A stretch of DNA of 64,000 bases from Paraflavisolibacter caeni (GTDB taxonomy: Bacteria; Bacteroidota; Bacteroidia; Chitinophagales; Chitinophagaceae): contig NZ_JAOTIF010000028.1 in NCBI RefSeq assembly GCF_025628885.1, positions 18,105 to 82,104 of the forward strand, written 5' to 3'. Shown here in pieces: positions 1 to 12,517 of the stretch; position 1 is the stretch's first letter, and each line of letters starts with the position of its first letter. Under the pieces are notes generated by a model. That model did not search any database. It saw nothing but the letters and a program-made list of their open reading frames with translations, and was not told where the DNA came from. Both the position numbers and the translations under genes were made by a program.

Positions 1-1054
1 TTTTGAACGTATAGCGCTCATAATAGGAATTATCGGAACCACCAACAATTCCACCCTGGCTGGTATAGCCTAAAGATGTTGAATAAGTGGAACCGGCACT
101 TCCGCCTGTTGCACCCACTACATAATTTTGGGTGGGAACGTTCTTCACGAACATTTGGTCAAGCCAGTTGGTATTTACAGGCAGGTTGTTGATTTCATCA
201 TTAGTGAAGTAAGGAGCGTTACCCGAATTAACGGCCTGCTCATTCATGATGATGGCATACTCCTTTGCATTTAATAACTGCGCTTTTCTGGCAACATTTT
301 GAATACCGTAGTAAGCATCTAAAGTGATCTGTGCTTTTTGGTTCTGTCTTCCTGATCTTGTTGTAACCAGAATAACACCATTAGCTGCCCGTGAACCATA
401 AATAGCTGCGGATGCAGCATCTTTTAAAACATCGATGGATTCAATGTCAGCAGGATTGATCGATTTGATATCAATCCCCTGCACTCCATCAACAATAAAT
501 AAGGGTCCAAAATCACCAATGGTACCTTTACCACGGATGATCACATTAAATCCATCTCCGGGTTGGCCTGAAGAAGAAGTGATCTGCACACCAGGAGCCT
601 GTCCCTGCAAAGCCTGCAAAGCATTGGTTGTGCTTTGCTTTTGAAGGGCTTCACCTTTTACCTGCAGGTTGGCGCCGGTCACTAATTTTTTCTTTTGAAC
701 GCCATAGCCGATCACCACCACTTCGTCCATCCGGTTTTCGGCTTCCTGTAATTGAATGCTCACGGCACCAGCATTGCCTACTATTACCTCCCGGCTCTGG
801 TAGCCTACCGAAGTGATCACCAACACATCACCCGGGGCGGCATCAATGGTAAAGCGGCCGGTTTCATCTGCAATGGTGGTTTTATTGGTCCCCTTAACCG
901 TTACAGTAGCACCAGCCATGGATGTAGCTGTTTTTTGGGAAGTGATCCTACCCGTTACCTTGGGGGTTTGTGCTAAGGCAGAATAGCCTAGCAAAAAGAC
1001 GGAAATCATCGAACAAAGCAGTAATTGCAGTGTTTTCTTTTTTGATCTTTTCAT
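1..1054 (-). CDS. SusC/RagA-type TonB-dependent outer membrane receptor, N-terminal part (runs off left edge)
   Basis: Reading from the ATG at 1054, the minus strand stays open for 351 codons to the window edge. The product starts with a signal peptide (KKKTLQLLLCSMISVFLLG, cleaved near SALAQ). A carboxypeptidase-regulatory-like beta-sandwich follows (about residues 30-110, ending MDEVVVIGYG). Then comes the TonB plug domain, with the SusC signatures IIRGKGTIGD, IESIDVLKDAAS and AAIYGSRAANGVI. SusC proteins form the outer-membrane barrel that imports oligosaccharides with a SusD lid. The gene lies 56 bp downstream of the GH31 gene and is probably co-transcribed with it, so a second glycan uptake system probably continues to the left. 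It is clearly different from the SusC at 45-48 kb and is not a recent duplicate of it. The barrel is outside the window. Confidence 0.93.
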   Translation of the reverse strand, partial: MKRSKKKTLQLLLCSMISVFLLGYSALAQTPKVTGRITSQKTATSMAGATVTVKGTNKTTIADETGRFTIDAAPGDVLVITSVGYQSREVIVGNAGAVSIQLQEAENRMDEVVVIGYGVQKKKLVTGANLQVKGEALQKQSTTNALQALQGQAPGVQITSSSGQPGDGFNVIIRGKGTIGDFGPLFIVDGVQGIDIKSINPADIESIDVLKDAASAAIYGSRAANGVILVTTRSGRQNQKAQITLDAYYGIQNVARKAQLLNAKEYAIIMNEQAVNSGNAPYFTNDEINNLPVNTNWLDQMFVKNVPTQNYVVGATGGSAGSTYSTSLGYTSQGGIVGGSDNSYYERYTFK

Positions 1055-1110
1055 ATAGAAGCGTTTGGGTTTAAACAATGAAAAAATAGAGGCTTAGATA
1101 AAATAGAGAT

Positions 1111-3966
1111 TTACATTTTTATGGATAGCTTTTTGCCTTCATAAAGGATTTCCTGATCGGGCTTTCTCTCCAGGTCCAAAGCTTTAGCAGAAGCTGGAGT
1201 GACCCATACGATGCGGAAGGTTCTTTTGGCAAGCATGCTTGTATATGAACCTTTTCGGTCACCAATTGTTAGCGATTTTGTGCTTTCATTATATTGGAAG
1301 GGAATGGTTGAATACTGTCCTTTCTCATAATCGTAGGTAGTACCTTGGTCCTCATACAATTGGAAAGAGGCATCTTTTCCTGTGTATACATACAGAGTGA
1401 TCGTGTCAGCAGGTTTTTCAGATGTGTATTGAAGTTCTGGACCAAAAGGAACAATGGAACCTTCTTTTACGTATACAGGCATACGTTCATACGGTGCTTC
1501 AGCCTTTATTTTCTGGCCACCTTGGTTCCATTTTCCGGTATACAGGTCGTACCATCCTTGGCCTTTGGGCAGGTACAATTCCCTCGTGCGTTGTTGATAA
1601 TTATAAACCGGATTGATCAATAAGGACGGTCCAAACATGTATTGGTCCCCAATGTTCAAAACGGCTGTGTCTTTGGCAAAATCCATCACCAGCCCCCGCA
1701 TGATGGTATAGTTGTTATGATAGGTGCTGCCTGCCAAAGAATAGATATAAGGCATCAGACGGTAGCGGAGCTTATCGTAATACAGCATGCTCTGGTAGGC
1801 AGTATGCCCTTCGGGAGCGATGTTGTAGATCTCCCTGTAGGGGAATTGTCCATGCACGCGGAAGAGCGGCACAAAAGCCCCGAATTGGTACCAACGGGTA
1901 TTGAGCTCCCGCCATTCTTCAAGCGCTTCTTCATTCGGTTTTTCAAAGCGGCTCTCCACCACAAAGCCCCCCACATCCATGGTCCAGTAAGGAATGCCTG
2001 ACAGGGAGAAGTTGATCCCTGCGGGTATTTGGGCCTTCATGTCCTGCCAACGGGCACCAATGTCCCCACTCCAGATGGCAGCGGCATAACGCTGAGAGCC
2101 AGCAAATCCTGAACGCGTCAAGAGAAAAACTCTTTTGTTGGAATCTACAGAACGCTGACCTTCATAAATGCCTTTGGCATTTTGCAGCGGGTAGGCATTC
2201 AGGTACTCGGCTGCCGCCCCCAGGGCCACTCCGGTCATTTGTTCTTTTCTTTTCTGGGGTGATACATTGGAGAGGATGTCTGGCTCACTGGCATCCATCC
2301 ACCACGCATCAATGCCTTTCTTATAAATTTTATTATAGATCAGGTTCCAAAATCCTTTCCGGGCCTCTTCATTGAAGGCATCATAGAAAGTAGATACATA
2401 CCCTTTACCGATCCAGTCCCTTTGCCGGTCAGCTACATTCCTTTTATACAGCCAGCCTTTTTGGTTCATTTCCTTATAAGCTGGTATGCCTTCATAAAAC
2501 TTTGGCCATACCGAGATCATCAACTTGGTATTATATTGATCATGCACTACTTTGATCATACTGTCAGGACTAGAGAAGCGTGTTGGATCAAATTCCTGGC
2601 TGCCCCAGTCATTTTCCTTCCAATAGCTCCAGTCCAGCACGATATTATCAAGTGGGATCTTCCTCTTCCTGAACTCAGCTACTGTTTCTAATATTTCCTG
2701 TTGTGTTTTATAGCGCTCCCTGCTTTGCCAGAAGCCTAATGCCCATTTTGGAACAATAGGTGCTTTACCGGTTAGGAACCGGTAACCACTGATCACCTCA
2801 TCCATATTATTACCATAAATGAAATAATAATCCAGTTGTTTTCCAGCTTCTGAAGAAAAAGAGAAAGTATTTTGTTCTGGAGTTGGTAAGGGTTCAAGCC
2901 ACTTTAAGGAAAGGTAAGATTCACCCCCTTCTGGGATCCATTCAATTTTAATGTGAAGTTTTTGACCCTTCTGCATGGTCACATCAGCCAAAGCGGGTGC
3001 AGGGTTCCATGCCTTCCTCCAGCGGTCGATCAGTAGTTTCCCGCCAACCCAAACTTTAATATACCCGCCATAAGTAAACCTGAATTTATGGTTGCCGGTG
3101 AACTCGCTGGCAATACTGCCTTCCCAGGTTACTACTCCATTTGCAGGATTGAATTCAGCAGGCAGGTATTGCTTCGACTCATTGAGGTACTCCATGCTAA
3201 TGGAAGCCTCAGCTCTTTGCAGTACAGCATCAGCAGGTTTGTTCCTGTCATTACTGTATGTAGCTGTCAGCCAGCCTTCCAGTCCCTCTTTTGAAAACAA
3301 CCTCAGGGAAGAAAGCGGATGATACTCACGGGTATCCCCTGCTTTGGTAAGGGAATAATTATCCCAAAGAATGCCATAATTTTTATTGGAAATAAGGAAA
3401 GGAACGCCAACTTCCGTATTATTCTGAAATAAAAAAACCTGTTGGCCTTTATAATTATATACATCATCCTGGTGCTGACCAAGCCCGTAATGAGCATCAT
3501 CAGCAGTTGTTTGAAAAGTCTGCTTTATATGATAAGACTGTTGGCCTTCAAATACCGCAGGCTGAAAATTTCGTCCGGACGGCTGCTTTTCACTCAGTAT
3601 TTTATTGCCGCCCGGGTCACGGAATGAAACGGCGCCTGTTTTCAGGTCGACAATAGCGGTAAGGTTTATTGTTTTTAGTATGAGGTTTTCTTTGGAAGGA
3701 ATTACATTCCAGGAAAGATCAGGTCTTTTGCTGTAAACAGTAACCAGACTTTGGGTGGCAGCAATCTCTTTTCCCGGAGCCGCAATTACTCTTATTATAT
3801 TATCAGACACTACTTCAAGTTTAACGGCCTGGGAAGTGCCTGTAAAAACCGGATCGGTAAAAACAATAATCCCGTCTTTGGTCTGAATATATGATGGAGG
3901 CTCTGCCAATAAGACATTAAAAACAAGGGTACACAGAATGCTAAGCAATCGCAATCGCATTTTCAT
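1111..3966 (-). CDS. GH31 alpha-xylosidase with PA14 insert
   Basis: The 951-residue product has a signal peptide (about 1-21) and a GH31 N-terminal beta-sandwich. A PA14-like insert spans about 225-370 (FTGNHKFRFTYGGYIKVWVGG). The catalytic barrel runs from about 390 to 760. The nucleophile is Asp558 in GIDAWWMDASEPD, and the likely acid/base lies in IWSGDIGARW. A PA14 insert in the N-terminal domain is known from xyloglucan-specific alpha-xylosidases such as Cellvibrio japonicus Xyl31A and Bacteroides relatives, which remove alpha-1,6-xylose from the non-reducing end of xyloglucan oligosaccharides. Specificity here is inferred from that architecture and from the surrounding xyloglucan genes. 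The gene heads an operon with the downstream susC and is preceded directly by regulatory module A. Its first codons recur as remnants near 30.9 kb and possibly 48.7 kb, and internal codons recur near 56.4 kb. Start: ATG at 3966, giving a clean signal peptide. Confidence 0.93.
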   Translation of the reverse strand: MKMRLRLLSILCTLVFNVLLAEPPSYIQTKDGIIVFTDPVFTGTSQAVKLEVVSDNIIRVIAAPGKEIAATQSLVTVYSKRPDLSWNVIPSKENLILKTINLTAIVDLKTGAVSFRDPGGNKILSEKQPSGRNFQPAVFEGQQSYHIKQTFQTTADDAHYGLGQHQDDVYNYKGQQVFLFQNNTEVGVPFLISNKNYGILWDNYSLTKAGDTREYHPLSSLRLFSKEGLEGWLTATYSNDRNKPADAVLQRAEASISMEYLNESKQYLPAEFNPANGVVTWEGSIASEFTGNHKFRFTYGGYIKVWVGGKLLIDRWRKAWNPAPALADVTMQKGQKLHIKIEWIPEGGESYLSLKWLEPLPTPEQNTFSFSSEAGKQLDYYFIYGNNMDEVISGYRFLTGKAPIVPKWALGFWQSRERYKTQQEILETVAEFRKRKIPLDNIVLDWSYWKENDWGSQEFDPTRFSSPDSMIKVVHDQYNTKLMISVWPKFYEGIPAYKEMNQKGWLYKRNVADRQRDWIGKGYVSTFYDAFNEEARKGFWNLIYNKIYKKGIDAWWMDASEPDILSNVSPQKRKEQMTGVALGAAAEYLNAYPLQNAKGIYEGQRSVDSNKRVFLLTRSGFAGSQRYAAAIWSGDIGARWQDMKAQIPAGINFSLSGIPYWTMDVGGFVVESRFEKPNEEALEEWRELNTRWYQFGAFVPLFRVHGQFPYREIYNIAPEGHTAYQSMLYYDKLRYRLMPYIYSLAGSTYHNNYTIMRGLVMDFAKDTAVLNIGDQYMFGPSLLINPVYNYQQRTRELYLPKGQGWYDLYTGKWNQGGQKIKAEAPYERMPVYVKEGSIVPFGPELQYTSEKPADTITLYVYTGKDASFQLYEDQGTTYDYEKGQYSTIPFQYNESTKSLTIGDRKGSYTSMLAKRTFRIVWVTPASAKALDLERKPDQEILYEGKKLSIKM

Positions 3967-4106
3967 TTAAAGCAATTTTTTCAGTTGAAATAATACAGTA
4001 AAACTAGTTCGGTGCTGTTTAAAGCAGGGTATCCAGATGTTGCAGACTAGGGCATAAAATGTTGCAAACAACTGGTTTTCAATACCTTTTATGCAAACAG
4101 GAGGCT
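3967..4106 (-). promoter_or_regulatory. Regulatory module copy A (22-bp-period direct repeat) upstream of GH31
   Basis: On the plus strand ATGTTGCA occurs at 4037-4044 and again at 4059-4066, exactly 22 bp apart, with GACTAGGGCATAAA between. Nearer the GH31 start is a second conserved block containing CAGTAAAAC (about 3993-4002). The arrangement recurs near 28.2, 31.0, 48.8 and 56.6 kb. A direct repeat with a two-turn period suits a dimeric AraC-type output domain such as that of the HTCS at 48.9-53.0 kb. The conserved block next to the gene may hold the core promoter, but I cannot place -33/-7 boxes with certainty. Confidence 0.7.
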
Positions 4107-4136
4107 TTAAGTGTCTGCATCCTTCCTATTGGCTAT
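4107..4136 (-). pseudogene. 3'-end remnant of a deleted HTCS gene
   Basis: The minus strand reads IANRKDADT then TAA. This matches VANKKDSNT-stop, the last codons of the intact HTCS at 48892. The neighbouring non-coding DNA aligns with the DNA beside that gene as well (GCAAACAGGAGGC versus ACAACCAGAAGGC). Similarity stops at about 4136. This looks like the breakpoint of a deletion or duplication that removed the rest of an HTCS gene from in front of the GH31-susC unit. The match is short but is supported by position, by the stop codon and by the adjoining operator. The remaining 256 bp up to 4392 contain no gene that I can recognise. Confidence 0.55.
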
Positions 4137-4392
4137 GCCAAGCCATCCAGAAAAGCGAAGAGCAATTGCGGGCATACACTATGTGTTAGAGCGCATGAAA
4201 GTAAAAAAGAAAATTGGTCGTCCCCAGTACTAAGACAAGGATACAAAAGGCGAGCAGCACTTAAAAAAATAGTCTTCCCACTCTTAAAGACGCTCTATGG
4301 CAAGCGTTCCTATTTGCACAATGAGATGCGCAGTGGTACCCGTAGGCAAAGCAAAAGAAGACCAAATGAGTTGAAGAAATTGAAAAAATTCG

Positions 4393-7025
4393 TTATATAG
4401 AAAACCAATAATTAAATTTGATAAGAAAAATATTGTTGGGAAAGATATCCTTCAAACTGCTCATCCCATTACTCAAAACCTGACTGCCGGGTTGAACAAA
4501 TGCCGTTCTATCCTGAGACCAAACAAAATTAAATTGAGAGCCCGGGCGGTATTCCCAGCGGAAAACAAGATTGGAACGAAACTGGCTAAAATCGAAATTT
4601 GGATTCCAGAAATTATAGTCACTCGAAGCATTGTTATTTTCCGCCACCTCATAGGTATTGCCATTCAATGAGGGTTTTAATTCAGTAAAACGGTTATGAT
4701 AATTGTTCGCCCTGTATTCAGTGATTCTTTTAAATTGCGAATATTTTCCAACTGTTGCAAATGGGCTTCCGTAGTATTGAATCGAAACTTCAGGTGTTAT
4801 ATTGTAGTCCATCCTTAAAGTAATGGCCATAGTATGCTGGTCTATTATTCCAAGAATGTATCTGGTTTCCCTATCATTGGCAGTTGTAGTGATGTACTGC
4901 AGATCATTTCTATTGCCTGAATAATTAAGGCTTGCAGATAATTTTATGGTATTGATTGGAGTGTATCTTATTCCCGGTTGAACTGAATAATACCTGGCAC
5001 TGTTATTACCTGATGAAGACAGTTCCGAACTAAGCTAAAAGAAAAGCTTTTTGGATGGATCTGTTCTCATATAAACATTTCGATACAAAACTGAAGGAAT
5101 CAGCATGGCACTTCCACCACGTAAAATTCTTGTATCAAGAGATTGCGGCGTATAACTGGACGAAGCATTGAAAGCCCATTTGTTTAAAAATTCCAGATAG
5201 ATACCAAAATTTACACTTGACGATAAATATCTCAGGCCAAAATCCCAGTTATTTGTTTCAGACAATGAAACATTATAAGTGCGAAAGATGGAAACAGGCT
5301 TGTTTACAAAATAGTAAACTGAATTTTTTTGCTTGATGATATCAGCCATTTGCATATAACCCATGTCATTGAGGTCAAAGCCAGGCGAACGCCATGTTAG
5401 TTCTGTGGAATAACGCCAGAAACCTTTGCTGCCTTTTCCAATTTTGATGCTGCCACCATAACCGGATATTTGCGTCGCGGCACTATCGATGTGTAGGTAA
5501 TCAATATCAGGACGCTGGTAATAACGAGCCGAAGACTGCTGAAGAATGATCATTGCTTGACGACTACCTGTGATATTACTGCCAACAATTTTTGCATCCA
5601 CGTAGTATTTTTTATCATACCATTGATGAAACAAATCAATTCCTCCTGTGTAGGCATGATGATTCATGAATTCGAGGTGTGAAGCATTCAGGAAACTGTT
5701 TGTGGAAGTAAGAATACCGCCAAGCGTTGTATTCCCTTGTTTATAATCCTGTTGAACCCTGACCAGTGCATAATTTGTGAGCGGTTCTACATTCTGGCGT
5801 TTTCTCTTTCCTAATGAATCAATGTCTGCATATTCATTAGCGGTAAGACTTTGCAATACACCAATCGATAACCCTTTGGCTGTTTTGCCGCTCATTTTTG
5901 CTGCACCAAGAATGGTGGTATTATTGGGATAATTAATAAACTCATTATTATTCAATGTCAGATAAAATGAAGGAGTATGGCCTATCCGACGGCTATAAAA
6001 AAAAGAAGAATTGTCAAAGTCGAAGTTGAAAATATTTTTCCCTTCGAGAAAGAAAGGACGTTTCTCTTCATAAAAAGTTTCAAATGCAGAAAGGTTCATT
6101 ACAGATGGATCTGATTCCACCTGGCCAAAATCAGGATTTACTGTGAGATCAATTGTGAGATTACTTGCCTAACCAATTTTTGCATCCAATCCAGCTTTCC
6201 CTAACCATCGCCGTCCCTTGTTTGCAAATGGATTGTTTTGCTCTTTTTGAAAAGTGTTGACTTTACCAAGGGTATATGGCATGATTTCAAATCTTTTTGA
6301 TTTTGGTAATCCGTTTATTCCGTGAAGTTCCCCAAATAAATACAACATACCTGGCCCCGTTGATGATTGCGGCTCCCAATCGCTTTCCTGTTGCAAACGT
6401 TCAATCCACCGCCAACTATGAAGTCCCCAAACCTGCACTGAATCCTTACTGTAACGAAGCTGGCTCAATGGAATTCTGAATTCTGCTGTCCATGCAGAAT
6501 CCTCTTTGGCTGTTTTTACATGCCATACGGCATTCCAATTATTATCAGCATTCATGGGATTGGTTATAAGCAAATCTATTTTCTGTCCTGCAGCCGAAAC
6601 ATCAAACTCAAATCCTGTGCGATGATCGTGATAGCTATCAAAACAAACACCAACCATGTCGCCTGCAAATTCATCACGTCTTCCTGCTCTCCTGATAATT
6701 TCTTGGGGCAAGCTATCGAAGGCACGGATAGCTACATAAATATTTTTATCGTCGTAAAGAATTTTTAGTTCTGTTGGCTGCGACGGCAGCCCACCTTCGT
6801 TCGGTATCCACTGAGCATAATTGCCTGCCCACTCTCCAGTTTTTCCAGCAGACATCATTTAACTTACCATCAACGACCGGTCTTTCTGTTGAAGAAATAC
6901 GATTGGTATGATAAACTCTTAGCGTTTTTTTTTGTTGAATCGGTTAATTTATTTTGAGAAAAAGCTTTGTGAAAATTGAAAAGAAATAAAACGAGAAGAG
7001 CAGTTGTTTTGAATACGTTTTTCAT
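4393..7025 (-). pseudogene. Broken DUF5916 gene (CBM9-like domain plus outer-membrane barrel-like region)
   Basis: The frame begins at ATG 7025 with a signal peptide (KNVFKTTALLVLFLF, ending HKAFSQ) and continues to the stop at 4393, about 877 codons, a normal size for DUF5916 proteins. Hallmarks are ERPVVDGKLNDVCW, the CBM9-like segment WTAEFRIPLSQLRY, VNPDFGQVESDPSVMNLSAFE and FYEEKRPFFLEG. Four lesions interrupt it. There is an apparent +1 in a run of nine A (about 6924-6932) and a second +1 in an A run near 6862-6866. In-frame TAG codons lie at 6169-6171 (after GLDAKIG) and 5035-5037 (after DPSKKLFF), with the same frame open on both sides of each. The function of DUF5916 is unknown. The A-run shifts could be sequencing errors, but the two TAG codons are substitutions, so I call it a pseudogene. 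It is the last gene of the operon that starts at 28103. Confidence 0.8.
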
Positions 7026-7213
7026 GCCTGTCATTTTTATTCAATAAATTCGACCTGTAAGTGTTATCACCGTTCAAAGAATACATAAATTTTTAGTATT
7101 TGATCAAATTCAAAAAGAAAACATCTTCCTTACGTATGGCAAATTATTTTAATAACAGCTTCATTCCTCAGGAATTTTGTATAAGGCTTAAACACATGGC
7201 GAACTCTTAGTTG

Positions 7214-9031
7214 CTACTTTTTGTTATAATACACTTTCATGATGTACCATGCTTTCTTTTTATCTCCTTTCTCCGACAATAAACCTTTTCTGTTGTACCC
7301 CTTTTGATAAACCGGGTGTAGCCTGCTCAAAGACCTGTAGTCAAACAATAACCAGGGGCATACACCAGATAAATTAGGAACCGTGTTAAACATTTTCACC
7401 TGGTCAATATAAATTTTTTCCTGGTACTCTTCCGTCCAATAAGCGGCTTCATCTGCCGGCCCGTAGTCACTGCCAAATAAGGCTTCGCCTCCAAACTCAG
7501 AAATAAACACAGGCTTTTCCGGACACACTACTTTCCATTTTACATCAGATGGTTTTCCTTGCCATGGTACATACCATCCGGCATATTCATTAATTGAAAC
7601 CAGGTCTGAATGCCGGTACAATGTATCCCACAATTCAAAGCTATTGCTCAGATATTTTTGTGAGTTAATGACATGCGTAATCAAACGTACAGAATCTAAA
7701 GCCTTGCATTTTTTTGTTAACTCAACCAGTGCTTTGTCACGGTTTGGGGTAGAGGGATATGTTTCGTTTGAAAGGCTCCAGACAACAACTCCGCAACGAT
7801 TTTTATCTCTGCGTATCATCTCGCCCAGCATTCTGTCCATTTTAACAGGAACAGTACTGTCTGCAAAATCAATATGCTGATAAACCGGAAGTTCACTCCA
7901 TATCATTAAACCCATTCTTTCGGCTTCTCTTATCATGTTTTCATTGTGGGGATAGTGTGCTAAACGAACAAGATTACATCCTAACTCTTTAGCCGCTTTT
8001 AGTAATAAATTGGCATCATCCCTTGAATATGCCCTGGCCCCCTTGTATGGGTTTTCTTCGTGAATATTTACAGCTTTGAGAAAAATTGGATGATTGTTTA
8101 GTAAAACTTTCCCTTCCTTTACTTCAATGTTTCTGAAACCAATATTCTCCGAAACAGAATCTGTTTCACTTTTAATAATTACTTTGTAAAGTTTGGGGTT
8201 TTCAGGCGACCATAGTTCAAACCCCGAAGAAAAATCAACTGGTGCCAACCCTTTTTTGTCGCTCTTTGTTTTGTATTGAATGTTTAGTTCAGGTATTTTT
8301 ATTTCAATCTTCTGTTCTAACTGCAAACCATCGAGCTGAATCCACCCCGAAACAGTATTGAGGCTTCCTTTCTTTAATTGAATGGAATAGTCCTGAATAT
8401 AGGTTTTACCGGTTTCGATAATATTAACATCACGGGTAATGCCTCCATAGTTAAACCAGTCGTAACCTAAACCGGGTAAACCATTTTTTTGACGAACATT
8501 ATTTGTTTTAACCACGATGCTATTAATACCACTTTTTACTTTGTTCGTGATTTCAAACTGAAAGGGTGTAAATCCTCCTTCATGAATTCCTAACTTTTCA
8601 CCATTTAAATACACATCAGCTATATAATTTACAGCGCCGAAATGAAGAAACAATCTTTTTTCATTCTGAATTGTATAATTGAATTTTTTCCTATACCAGA
8701 CGGTTCCTTCAAAAAAAGTCAATTCACTCTTTTGAGAATTAAAATCTCCCGGCACTTTCAATACGGGACCTCCATCGAAAGAATACTCAAAAAAATCTGT
8801 TTTCTTTTGGGGCCTTTTTTCCAACCAAACCTGCAGCCATTCGCCAACACCTGTTGGATCAATAATAACATTCCATTGGCCATTTAAACTTATTGCGTTC
8901 CTTGATTGAATATTTATCATGGCATCCTGGCCGATTACCATATCTACCAAAAGAAAAGAGAATAAAAAAATCAATATCCGCTTATTTGAAAATATTTTTA
9001 TGCTTTTGAACATATTTTTGCTTTTGAACAA
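7214..9031 (-). CDS. GH2 beta-glucuronidase-like enzyme
   Basis: The 605-residue product is about the length of E. coli UidA. It has a signal peptide (RILIFLFSFLLVDMVIGQ), a GH2 jelly roll (HEGGFTPFQFEI), a short immunoglobulin-like domain and a TIM barrel. The acid/base Glu is in VVVWSLSNET and the nucleophile Glu in VFISEFGGEA. Near the C terminus YNRKGLLSEKG contains the N-x-K signature that binds the uronate carboxylate in beta-glucuronidases, so a uronosidase is favoured over a plain galactosidase. It follows the LacZ-type gene by 125 bp. The 5' end carries an 18-nt tandem duplication (MFKSKN/MFKSIK), so the start may be ATG 9031 or ATG 9013. In a xyloglucan locus its target might be beta-galacturonosyl or glucuronosyl side groups; this is inference. 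Confidence 0.85.
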   Translation of the reverse strand: MFKSKNMFKSIKIFSNKRILIFLFSFLLVDMVIGQDAMINIQSRNAISLNGQWNVIIDPTGVGEWLQVWLEKRPQKKTDFFEYSFDGGPVLKVPGDFNSQKSELTFFEGTVWYRKKFNYTIQNEKRLFLHFGAVNYIADVYLNGEKLGIHEGGFTPFQFEITNKVKSGINSIVVKTNNVRQKNGLPGLGYDWFNYGGITRDVNIIETGKTYIQDYSIQLKKGSLNTVSGWIQLDGLQLEQKIEIKIPELNIQYKTKSDKKGLAPVDFSSGFELWSPENPKLYKVIIKSETDSVSENIGFRNIEVKEGKVLLNNHPIFLKAVNIHEENPYKGARAYSRDDANLLLKAAKELGCNLVRLAHYPHNENMIREAERMGLMIWSELPVYQHIDFADSTVPVKMDRMLGEMIRRDKNRCGVVVWSLSNETYPSTPNRDKALVELTKKCKALDSVRLITHVINSQKYLSNSFELWDTLYRHSDLVSINEYAGWYVPWQGKPSDVKWKVVCPEKPVFISEFGGEALFGSDYGPADEAAYWTEEYQEKIYIDQVKMFNTVPNLSGVCPWLLFDYRSLSRLHPVYQKGYNRKGLLSEKGDKKKAWYIMKVYYNKK

Positions 9032-9156
9032 ATTAATACCTGAATAATGTATTTTTTAGCATCAACATAGGTGTTGCTGTTTTTCTGTTATAGTTTAAAT
9101 TACCAATACACCTCTCGTATTGTCCATTCCGGTGGCAGAGCGTTCATCCTGCGATA

Positions 9157-12468
<3,312 letters not shown>

Positions 12469-12517
12469 TTAACCCGTAATGAAATCATTTTACATTACCT
12501 GTTTATACACGAAATTT

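Noticed and set aside
4059..4400. Plus-strand open frame of 113 codons upstream of GH31
   Set aside because: It has no recognisable domain, has a composition like random sequence, and overlaps both the regulatory module and the end of the DUF5916 pseudogene.
5035..6171. TAG recoding (alternative code or pyrrolysine) in the DUF5916 gene
   Set aside because: Other genes end normally, and the same gene carries A-run frameshifts. Simple decay or sequence error explains it better.
9013..9031. 18-nt tandem duplication at the start of the GUS-type gene
   Set aside because: It only offers two alternative start codons. There is no sign of a functional repeat.
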